Shown here: positions 34,085 to 40,462 of the stretch, in pieces | Numbering within the stretch: position 1 is the stretch's first letter | How the letters are laid out: each line of letters begins with the position of its first letter | Source: DAOTUB01 sp034437455 | Lineage (GTDB): Bacteria > Chloroflexota > Anaerolineae > B4-G1 | Length of the DNA: 49,645 bases | Direction: 5' to 3' | NCBI GenBank assembly: GCA_034437455.1 | Contig: DAOTUB010000221.1 | Location: 1 to 49,645, forward strand | The notes under the pieces: model-generated | What the model was told of the DNA's origin: nothing | Database searches by the model: none | The model's input: the letters and a program-made list of their open reading frames with translations, nothing else | Program-made: the position numbers and the translations under genes

Positions 34085-34210
34085 GCGATTTTGCTAATCG
34101 CCAGGGTCGGATAGCAAATCCGACCTACAAAGTCATTCTCAGAGGAATCATCATGAAGGACTGTAGGCGATTTTGCTAATCGCCAGGGTCGGATAGCAAA
34201 TCCGACCTAC
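34085..34210 (+). repeat. 82-bp tandem duplication covering hairpins and translation start region
   Basis: A 44-bp core is present twice, identically, at 34085-34128 and 34167-34210. Each core holds two hairpins (GCGATT/AATCGC and GTCGGAT/ATCCGAC). The following bases, including a gagga-type ribosome site and an ATG, are also duplicated but have diverged. The period is 82 bp, which exactly separates the ATG at 34153 from the deacetylase start at 34235. Confidence 0.85.
34153..34179 (+). CDS. Possible 8-codon leader ORF
   Basis: An agagga ribosome site precedes ATG 34153, and the frame MKDCRRFC ends at TAA 34177-34179. It arose because the start region of the deacetylase gene is part of the tandem duplication. 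Translation could influence folding of the second hairpin and entry to the true start. It may equally be a harmless relic. Confidence 0.3.
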   Translation: MKDCRRFC

Positions 34211-34234
34211 AGAGTTATTTTCGGAGGAACAACT

Positions 34235-35086
34235 ATGAAATTCCATCTTGACACAGCAGAGATATTTGTCCCCGACGGACTCTCCGCCGAGGAGGCGCTG
34301 GCGCGGACCACGCACCTGGCGATCGGCGCTCACCAGGACGACATCGAGATCATGGCCTTTGACGGAATCCTCAAGTGCTTCCAACGGGACGACCGGTGGT
34401 TTTGTGGAGTCACCGTCACCAACGGCAGCGGATCGCCGAGGGACGATCTGTACGAGGATTACACCGACGAGGAGATGCGCACCGTCCGGCGCAAGGAGCA
34501 GAAGAAAGCGGCCGTGGTGGGCGAATACGGGGCGCAGGTTCTGCTCGACTATCCCAGCGCGGCCGTGAAGGATGGCGCGAACCCGGCCCCCGTCCAGGAT
34601 ATCGAGTCGCTGTTACGGGCGACCCGGCCCGAAATCGTTTACACACACAATCTGGCCGACAAACACGACACGCACGTGGCCGTGGCGCTCCGCGCGATCG
34701 AAGCGATCCGCAGCCTGCCCGCGACCGAGCGCCCGCAACGGCTGTACGGCTGCGAGGTCTGGCGTGACCTCGACTGGGTGGCGGACGTGGACAAGATCGC
34801 CTTCGATTGTTCGGCTCACGAGAACCTCCAGGCGGCGCTGCTGGGCGTATTCGACTCACAGATCTGCGGCGGAAAGCGGTACGACCTGGCGACGATGGGA
34901 CGGCGGCGCGCCAACGCGACCTACTACGCATCGCACGAAACGGACGTGGCCACCGGGATGATTTTCGCGCTGGACCTCACGCCGTTGATCCAAGATCCGG
35001 TCGAGGACTTGCAAACCTACGTCCGGACGTTCATCGATCGGTTTGCGCGAGAGGTAACGGGGCGAATCGCACGATTGCAAGTGTAA
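34235..35086 (+). CDS. PIG-L/LmbE family N-acetylglucosamine deacetylase
   Basis: The 283-residue protein shows the LmbE metal motif GAHQDDIE (about 31-38, family AHPDD-E) and the second histidine site HNLADKHDTHVAV (about 138-150). These zinc enzymes remove acetyl groups from GlcNAc-type sugars. Thermococcus diacetylchitobiose deacetylase is an example used in chitin breakdown. Placed between a kinase and a SIS protein, it probably deacetylates GlcNAc-6-P or GlcNAc, in the role usually taken by NagA. The start follows ggaggaac and is the second of two duplicated start regions. Confidence 0.87.
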   Translation: MKFHLDTAEIFVPDGLSAEEALARTTHLAIGAHQDDIEIMAFDGILKCFQRDDRWFCGVTVTNGSGSPRDDLYEDYTDEEMRTVRRKEQKKAAVVGEYGAQVLLDYPSAAVKDGANPAPVQDIESLLRATRPEIVYTHNLADKHDTHVAVALRAIEAIRSLPATERPQRLYGCEVWRDLDWVADVDKIAFDCSAHENLQAALLGVFDSQICGGKRYDLATMGRRRANATYYASHETDVATGMIFALDLTPLIQDPVEDLQTYVRTFIDRFAREVTGRIARLQV

Positions 35087-35088
35087 AC

Positions 35089-35121
35089 AGGTGCAACGCA
35101 CCTGGCAGGTGCGTTGCACCT
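35089..35121. terminator. Perfect 15-bp hairpin
   Basis: AGGTGCAACGCACCT, a GGC loop and AGGTGCGTTGCACCT form an exact stem three bases past the deacetylase stop. Each arm is itself partly palindromic. It could be a terminator, a processing signal or a dispersed repeat, and it overlaps a possible promoter for the next gene. Confidence 0.55.
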
Positions 35122-35142
35122 ATCCGCATAGTGTGGTACACT
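35114..35142 (+). promoter_or_regulatory. Possible promoter of the SIS gene
   Basis: TTGCAC (35114-35119) and TACACT (35137-35142) are 17 bp apart, followed at a normal distance by a gaaaggaa ribosome site and ATG 35169. The -35 box lies in the arm of the hairpin, so the two may be linked in regulation. Confidence 0.4.
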
Positions 35143-35168
35143 GGGCGAAATTCATCGAAAGGAAATCT

Positions 35169-36203
35169 ATGAGTCTGAAATCGGAAATCTTTGAGCAACC
35201 CGAAACCTTGCAGCGTCTGCTCGATACGCAAACGACGCACGTCGAACGGATCGCCCGCGCCATCCGCCAGCGAGAGGTGAATTATGTCCTTCTGGCCGCG
35301 CGGGGCACGTCGGACCACGCCGGGCTGTACGCCAAATACCTGTGGGGAGCCTTTAACCGGCTGCCCGTCGCCCTGGCCACTCCCTCGCTGTTCAGCATCT
35401 ATGGCAAGCCGCCGGCGTTGAAGAACGGGCTGGTACTGGGCATCTCTCAATCGGGCCAATCGCCCGACATCGTCGGCGTGGTGGCCGAGGGAAAACGACA
35501 GGGCGCGCCGACTCTGGCGATCACCAACGAGCCGGACTCGCCGCTGGCGGAGGCTGCCGAGTTCGTCATCGACATCCACGCCGGAGCCGAGAAAGCGGTG
35601 GCGGCCACGAAAACGTACACAGCCCAACTGCTGGCCGTGGCGATGCTCTCGGCGGCTTTGGCGGAGGATAGCGACCGCCTGGCGACGTTACAACGCGCGC
35701 CGGAGATGGTGCAGCAAGCCCTGGATCTGTGCGCGACGGTCGAGCAGGCGGCCGAGCGGTATCGGTATATGGAGTCCTGCGTGGTCATCGGTCGGGGCTA
35801 CAACTATGCCACGGCCTTTGAGATCGCGCTCAAGATCAAGGAGCTTACCTATGTGCTGGCCGATCCCTACTCCTCAGCCGATTTTCAGCACGGCCCGGTG
35901 GCCGTCGTCGAGCACGGCTTTCCCGTCATCGCCATCGTGCCGGAGGGGCAGATCGCGGGGGAGTTGCTCGATTTTCTGCGGCAACTGCGCGAGCGCGAGG
36001 CGGAACTGGTCGTGATCTCTCCCCTGGATGAGGCGCTGGGACTGGCTCACACACCGCTGCCGCTGCCGGTTGGCATGCCGGAGTGGTTATCGCCCCTGGT
36101 GGCCGTGACGCCGGGCCAGCTCTTTGCGCTGGGGCTGACACTGGCAAAGGGGTTCGACCCGGAGCATCCTCGGGGGTTGCGGAAGGTTACTTTGACGCGA
36201 TAA
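35169..36203 (+). CDS. Double-SIS sugar isomerase/deaminase (GlmD/GlmS-isomerase type)
   Basis: The 344-residue protein equals the isomerase half of GlmS without the glutaminase. SIS domain 1 holds LAARGTSDHAG and GISQSGQSPD (about 45-105). Domain 2 holds IGRGYNYATAFEIALKIKEL and the active histidine in FQHGP (about 240). The GlmS catalytic glutamate, histidine and C-terminal lysine positions appear retained. In archaea such proteins (GlmD) deaminate glucosamine-6-P to fructose-6-P, which fits here as the last step after the deacetylase and replaces NagB. The start follows gaaaggaa; the upstream in-frame stretch runs through the hairpin and is not used. Confidence 0.86.
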   Translation: MSLKSEIFEQPETLQRLLDTQTTHVERIARAIRQREVNYVLLAARGTSDHAGLYAKYLWGAFNRLPVALATPSLFSIYGKPPALKNGLVLGISQSGQSPDIVGVVAEGKRQGAPTLAITNEPDSPLAEAAEFVIDIHAGAEKAVAATKTYTAQLLAVAMLSAALAEDSDRLATLQRAPEMVQQALDLCATVEQAAERYRYMESCVVIGRGYNYATAFEIALKIKELTYVLADPYSSADFQHGPVAVVEHGFPVIAIVPEGQIAGELLDFLRQLREREAELVVISPLDEALGLAHTPLPLPVGMPEWLSPLVAVTPGQLFALGLTLAKGFDPEHPRGLRKVTLTR

Positions 36204-36274
36204 GATAACCGACCGTCTGCCAATACTCTCTATGATCGGGAGCGTTACATATCGTGAGGCTGACGAAAACAAGC

Positions 36275-36544
36275 CTATCCCAACGTCACCCCCTTCCCCC
36301 GCTTTCCATCCACCCATTTGAGCGCCAGCTTTAGCTTCCGCTTCAACCCGCGCTTCTTGGCCTTTTCCTTCACCTTCAGCGAGAGAACGACGTCGCTCGC
36401 CACCGGAACGACGATCTCCTCGTCGCCCCGCTGAAAGACGACCTCCCGCTGTTCCAGCCGGTCCGCCAACTGGCGCAGGAAAGCCGCCACGCTCTGCACA
36501 TCCTTACGCTCCTTGCTCTTGAGAAGTACACTTTTCTTCGCCAT
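36275..36544 (-). CDS. Amphi-Trp domain protein
   Basis: The 89-residue basic protein begins MAKKSVLLKSKERKDVQSVA and has VAAFLRQLADRLEQREVVFQ, the helical pattern of the small amphi-Trp domain family, then a strand-rich segment VVLSLKVKEKAKKRG and a lysine-rich tail. Function in the family is unknown. It is convergent with the SIS gene. The start follows a good aaggagt site. Confidence 0.75.
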   Translation of the reverse strand: MAKKSVLLKSKERKDVQSVAAFLRQLADRLEQREVVFQRGDEEIVVPVASDVVLSLKVKEKAKKRGLKRKLKLALKWVDGKRGKGVTLG

Positions 36545-36610
36545 ACGTCACACTCCTTTTGATATGATTCACTATCTGTGGTATCCGAAATTTGCCTAGA
36601 AAATAGACCT

Positions 36611-36675
36611 GTAGCCACGGATTCCATTCCGCACCAAGAGCGCAACGCCCCGCGCTATGGAAAGCGCGACTACAT
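36611..36675. repeat. Short palindromic repeat sharing a core with family B interior
   Basis: The segment runs from tgtagccacgg to gcgctatggaaagcgcgactaca. The ctatggaaagcgcg part and the flanking tgtag/ctaca are shared with the inside of the element at 14410-14530. The family B ends are absent here, so the inner palindrome seems to be a unit of its own. With the adjacent family C copy it explains most of the 36545-36895 gap. Confidence 0.55.
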
Positions 36676-36686
36676 TTTCACCCTGA

Positions 36687-36851
36687 GCGCCGGCTGAGTA
36701 GGGCCTGAAACGGAGTGGAAGGCCCGTATCGAAGCCAAGCGGGTTTGCAAACGGATGCGTCCGACCGGCACGGTCGGCGTTATCCGCACCCGCTCCCTTG
36801 GTTTCGATACGCTCTTCGCTACGCTACGAGCTACTCTACTCAACCAGCGGT
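36687..36851. repeat. Palindromic repeat, family C copy 2
   Basis: Ends agcgccggctgagtag and ctactcaaccagcggt are inverted copies with a few mismatches. The interior gtatcgaagccaagcggg and cgctcccttggtttcgatac repeats the motif order of 15351-15486, with about 29 extra bases. No coding sequence and no clear target duplication are seen. Confidence 0.65.
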
Positions 36852-36895
36852 CGCTAGTTTTGTTATCAAAAAAGTCAAGGTGCTGTTAAATAGCA

Positions 36896-37753
36896 CTAGA
36901 CAAAGAGCGGGCGCATGCCCTCGTCCGCCGCCAGCTTTTCCATCTCCTCGTCCGAGGGCGGCGTCTGGAAACGATGCGCCGCCTCCAGAACCGTGGGGAG
37001 CAGGTCGACGTCTCCGGCGGTGTTCACAAAGACGCCCGGATGGCCGAGCACCCAATGCACCGCCAGTGCGATGGCGGCCTGCCCCTCCAGCGGCTCGTAC
37101 CAGACGGTGCGGGTCGGCGTCTTTTCGCCCCACTCGCCCTTGGCGATGGACTTGATCGTCTGCACCGCCACGTCGCGCTCCCGGCAGACGCGCATCAGCG
37201 CCTCGAAATCGGCGGCGTACTGCTCGTTCTGCATCATCATGTAATTGAGGGGCAACAAGACCGAATCAAAGTCGAAGCGTTCCAGGCTGCGCCGGTGCAT
37301 CGCGGGGGCCGTCACACCGTGACCGGTCACACCGAGGAAGCGCGTCAACCTCTGCTCGCGGGCCTCGATCACCGCCTCGAGCGCGCCGCCCGGCCCCATC
37401 GCAACGTCCCATTCCTCCGGGTCGACCAGGTGGTGCAACTGCAACAGATCGACGCGGTCCACGCGCAGCCTTTCGAGCGATCCTCGAATCTGATCGTAGG
37501 CTTCCTGATAGGTGCGCTTGTCCGTCTTGGTCGCCAGGAAAAAGTCATCCCGGTGGCGCTCCATCCACGGCCCGATGCGCAGCTCTGCAACGCCGTAGCT
37601 GGGGGCCGTGTCGATGTGGTTGATGCCGTAACCCATCAACACTCCCAGCGCAGCATCCGCCTCGCGCTGAGAGACCGACCAGAGAGCGGCAGATCCAAAG
37701 ATCGCGCGCGTACTCGCGTGGCCGGCACGACCAAAGGGTTGCATCTCGATCAT
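36896..37753 (-). CDS. Aldo/keto reductase family protein
   Basis: The 285-residue protein has the aldo/keto reductase barrel: GINHIDTAPSYG (catalytic aspartate and tyrosine, about 43-54), FFLATKTDKRTYQEA (lysine, about 70), LLQLHHLVDP (histidine, about 105) and a C-terminal VFVNTAGDVDLL. It probably reduces an aldehyde or sugar with NADPH. The start at MIEMQPFGRAG follows an aggagg site. The frame stays open upstream through an unrelated pseudogene, but that extension is not part of this protein. Confidence 0.88.
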   Translation of the reverse strand: MIEMQPFGRAGHASTRAIFGSAALWSVSQREADAALGVLMGYGINHIDTAPSYGVAELRIGPWMERHRDDFFLATKTDKRTYQEAYDQIRGSLERLRVDRVDLLQLHHLVDPEEWDVAMGPGGALEAVIEAREQRLTRFLGVTGHGVTAPAMHRRSLERFDFDSVLLPLNYMMMQNEQYAADFEALMRVCRERDVAVQTIKSIAKGEWGEKTPTRTVWYEPLEGQAAIALAVHWVLGHPGVFVNTAGDVDLLPTVLEAAHRFQTPPSDEEMEKLAADEGMRPLFV

Positions 37754-37802
37754 TCCATACCTCCTATCTCCCGCCCCATTGGACAGCTCTCCACTCATCC
37801 GC

Positions 37803-38128
37803 TTATCCGCTACCATCCGCTGCACCGGGCGCAACCTGGAGCGCCATCCCCGACTTGCACAACGGACATTCCTCCGGCAACCACCTCTCGCATTCGAGCG
37901 ACGCCAGCAGAAAGAGCGGCGCTCCATATTGCCTGGCGATCTGCGCCGCCGCTTCGCCAGAGCCGCCGCCCAGCCCCGCGCACGCCGCGCGTCCACGAAC
38001 AGCCCGTCCAGATCCAGCCACAGGTCGCCGTGGTGGCCCGATTCGTAGACAAAATGTCCATGCGACGCAGTCACTGCATCAAGCACGGCTTTCTCGATCC
38101 CGGACGACTCCACGATACCTTTCTCCAC
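37803..38128 (-). pseudogene. Orotate phosphoribosyltransferase-like gene with internal deletion
   Basis: From a likely GTG at 38128 (site gaggaa) the frame encodes HGHFVYESGHHGDLWLDLDG, the start of a family of OPRT-like phosphoribosyltransferases. At about 37960-37985 the match jumps to another frame that gives GEAAAQIARQYGAPLFLLA and WLPEECPLCKSGMALQ, the usual C-terminus. The PRPP-binding middle (roughly 90 residues expected) is missing. The gene is therefore inactive. Recognition of both ends is from memory of the family. Confidence 0.7.
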
Positions 38129-38183
38129 AATGTGTTCCTCAAGAGGGAAGGAGAACAAGAATGGACTGGAGAGTATTCCACTT

Positions 38184-38561
38184 TCAGCCACCCTCACCAT
38201 CCTGGGTCTCCAACAATCGAACTACCCATTCTCGTTTGACAGGATCAAACACTTTGACCTTCCACTTGCGTTCGACAGTATCGAAATACCCGAGTTCCCA
38301 ACTCCCCTCGCCCGCGTTGTATGTGTACTCGCCGGACACGCCCTCTTTGCGGAGGCGGATACCTCCTGCATCCCAGTTCGAGAATTCAGCGCCGCAATGT
38401 TCGCAGTGATAACAATAGTCCCGCTCAACGTCGGCGCGGGGAGAGAAGCCTACCTGCTTTCTCGCCAACCTGCGCGGGGGTCGAGGCCCGCTCCGCCAGA
38501 CGAGCATGCCATCGTAAACCAGACGGTGCTCGCCGCACTTGGGGCAGGGATAAGAGACCAT
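38184..38561 (-). CDS. Zinc-ribbon hypothetical protein
   Basis: The protein of about 125 residues starts at MVSYPCPKCGEHRLVYDG. Two cysteine pairs, CPKCG near residue 6 and CYHCEHCG near 52, should bind zinc. The C-terminal half is strand-rich with WELGYFDTVERKWKVKVFD. No family is recognised. It could bind nucleic acid or serve as a structural protein. An upstream ATG seven codons earlier is also possible. Confidence 0.55.
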   Translation of the reverse strand: MVSYPCPKCGEHRLVYDGMLVWRSGPRPPRRLARKQVGFSPRADVERDYCYHCEHCGAEFSNWDAGGIRLRKEGVSGEYTYNAGEGSWELGYFDTVERKWKVKVFDPVKREWVVRLLETQDGEGG

Positions 38562-38623
38562 GGCTTCACCTGTTACACGCATGCAGACACCTCGCTCGGA
38601 TCGTTAACTCTTCCTTCAACAGT

Positions 38624-40027
38624 TCATTCCATTTGTGCAGACTTCATATATGGCGCCTTCTGTTCCCACCGCTCCCGCTGCTCCGGATGCTCTCGGAAGA
38701 ACCTCTCGATGATCTCTTCGACCTTGCCCTGCGCCGTCAACACGGCTTGCTCCATATCTATACTGGTCAGCTTCCCCTCCTGCTTCAGAATCTCGCCATC
38801 CACGATGACCGTATCCACGTCCGCCGGAGTCCCATAGAGCACGATACTCGTCAACGGGTCCTTGGTCGGCGTCAGGTAGGGATTTCTCAAATCAATCGTG
38901 ATCAGGTCCGCCTTTTTTCCCGGCTCCAGCGATCCGACCTCGTCGTCAATTCCCAGCGTCTCCGCGCCGCCCCTGGTCGCCAGCTCCAACATCTCGTAGA
39001 ACGTGGGGCGAAAGGTAAGGCGATCGCGAGCCAGCATCTCCTCGGCCCCCTCGATCAGGCGGGCGCGGGCTTGCTGGCCGTCCAGGTTCTCTCGGATCAG
39101 CCGGAACATGTCGTGGTGGTAATCGTCCGTCCCCAACCCGATGGAGATCCCCATATCCAGCCAGCGCACCAGCGGGCTGGTCGTGAAGCGACAGTGGAGG
39201 ATCCCGATATCCGAGTCGGCGATGAGTTGCGTGTCCTTCTCGGTGGCGTAGGCGCAGTGGGCGGCGGTGAGTCGCTCGTTCAAAACGCCCAGATCGTGGA
39301 GGTGTTGAGGAGGCGTCTTGCCATACAGTTTTTGCACCTGCTTGAACTCCCGCCAGCTCTGAGAGAGGTGCGTGGTCATTCTGAGGTCGTGAGCTTGGGC
39401 AAATTCCTTGCACTTGAGATACATTTTCGCCGTCGCCAGGTCGGGCGCCTTCGGGCCCATCGCCACCGTGATGCGCCCATCCGCCTGTCCGTTCCAGTCG
39501 TGGTAGAGATCGGTCGCTCGTTCAAAGGCGGCCTCTCCCTTTTCGGGCAGGTACTTGTAGGCTCCCGTCTTGAGCACGCTCAGGTCGACCTCTTCGATGT
39601 CGCCGACCAGGATAGCGCGGTTCCCCGCCTCCGCCACAGAGCGGGCAAATCCGTCGGGATAGGTGTAAATCACCATCGCCGTGGTGCAGCCGCCGTAGAT
39701 AAGCTCCGCACAGGAAGCCAGGCCCAACTCGGCCATATCGCCAGGCTGCCGGTACCCCTCCAGGGGCAGGTTGACCTGATAGAACTCGCCGATGAGTTCA
39801 TACACCCCGCGAAAATATTGCTGAAGGTGGGCATGGACGTTGACGAATCCGGGCAGGACGACCTTGTGCTCGGCGTCTATGACCGTATCGGGCTGGTGGG
39901 GGATTTCTGGGACTTTTCCCACGGCTACAATCCGGTCGTCCTCTATATACAGATCGCCACGGCGATAGACGGTCTTTTGCTTGTCCATTGTGGCGATAAA
40001 GCCATCTTTGATGAGTATGCTTGCCAT
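38624..40027 (-). CDS. Amidohydrolase (AtzA/TrzN/SsnA-like deaminase family)
   Basis: The 467-residue protein belongs to the metal-dependent amidohydrolases that deaminate or dechlorinate heterocycles. Metal-binding motifs are GFVNVHAHLQQ (about 61-71), TTHLSQ (about 222), AAHCAY (about 258) and GLGTDDYHHD (about 304-313). The C-terminal GSLEPGKKADLITID is typical of the small beta-domain. It follows the molybdenum hydroxylase and SnoaL-like genes on the same strand, suggesting a short pathway for a purine-like or other N-heterocyclic compound. The exact substrate is unknown. Confidence 0.87.
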   Translation of the reverse strand: MASILIKDGFIATMDKQKTVYRRGDLYIEDDRIVAVGKVPEIPHQPDTVIDAEHKVVLPGFVNVHAHLQQYFRGVYELIGEFYQVNLPLEGYRQPGDMAELGLASCAELIYGGCTTAMVIYTYPDGFARSVAEAGNRAILVGDIEEVDLSVLKTGAYKYLPEKGEAAFERATDLYHDWNGQADGRITVAMGPKAPDLATAKMYLKCKEFAQAHDLRMTTHLSQSWREFKQVQKLYGKTPPQHLHDLGVLNERLTAAHCAYATEKDTQLIADSDIGILHCRFTTSPLVRWLDMGISIGLGTDDYHHDMFRLIRENLDGQQARARLIEGAEEMLARDRLTFRPTFYEMLELATRGGAETLGIDDEVGSLEPGKKADLITIDLRNPYLTPTKDPLTSIVLYGTPADVDTVIVDGEILKQEGKLTSIDMEQAVLTAQGKVEEIIERFFREHPEQRERWEQKAPYMKSAQME

Positions 40028-40051
40028 CCACGTCTCCTTACCCTCAACAAC

Positions 40052-40432
40052 CTACCTGTAGTTGCCGAAATTCAAATGCGCCAAGCGATATTCCCCGCCC
40101 TTCTTCACGTACACAAAGGTGACCGGGCCGCGCTGCACCTGGCCCGTGCTTCTGCGAAAGAACCAGATCCCCGTCACCACGACCGCCCGTCCGAAATCGG
40201 CAGCATCGAGATCCTCCACCCACAGCTCGTTTTCCGAAACCTTGCCGCCCTCGACAAAGCCGAACCCGCGATGATGCTCCCGGACGGCCTCGATACCCCG
40301 GATCGCCCCCTCCCTCTCGGACGAAAAGTAGGTCAGATTCTCGTCCGTCAGAAACAGCCTGTCGATCTGAGAAAGATCGTACGAATTCCACATCGCCACC
40401 CACTCGCCGACGATTCGCTCAACCTCGAACAT
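40052..40432 (-). CDS. SnoaL/DUF4440-like protein (NTF2 fold)
   Basis: The 126-residue protein has the NTF2-like pattern: an opening helix IVGEWVAMWNSYDLSQIDRL, then LTYFSSEREGAIRGIEAVREH, and strands VVVTGIWFFRRST and VTFVYVKKGGEYRLAHLNF. Members act as small isomerases, hydrolases or binding proteins. It lies 24 bp upstream of the amidohydrolase gene and 30 bp downstream of the hydroxylase, so it is probably co-expressed. Confidence 0.75.
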   Translation of the reverse strand: MFEVERIVGEWVAMWNSYDLSQIDRLFLTDENLTYFSSEREGAIRGIEAVREHHRGFGFVEGGKVSENELWVEDLDAADFGRAVVVTGIWFFRRSTGQVQRGPVTFVYVKKGGEYRLAHLNFGNYR

Positions 40433-40462
40433 GTTCTCCTCCTTTTGATCCTACCAGTATCC

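Noticed and set aside
34085..34210. Possible CRISPR array
   Set aside because: There are only two repeat units, the spacer region contains a ribosome site and start codon, and no cas genes are present.
36896..38200. Single 434-residue protein joining a phosphoribosyltransferase start to the aldo/keto reductase
   Set aside because: The reductase has its own aggagg site and normal N-terminus at 37753. The upstream part is a deleted pseudogene that only happens to stay open.
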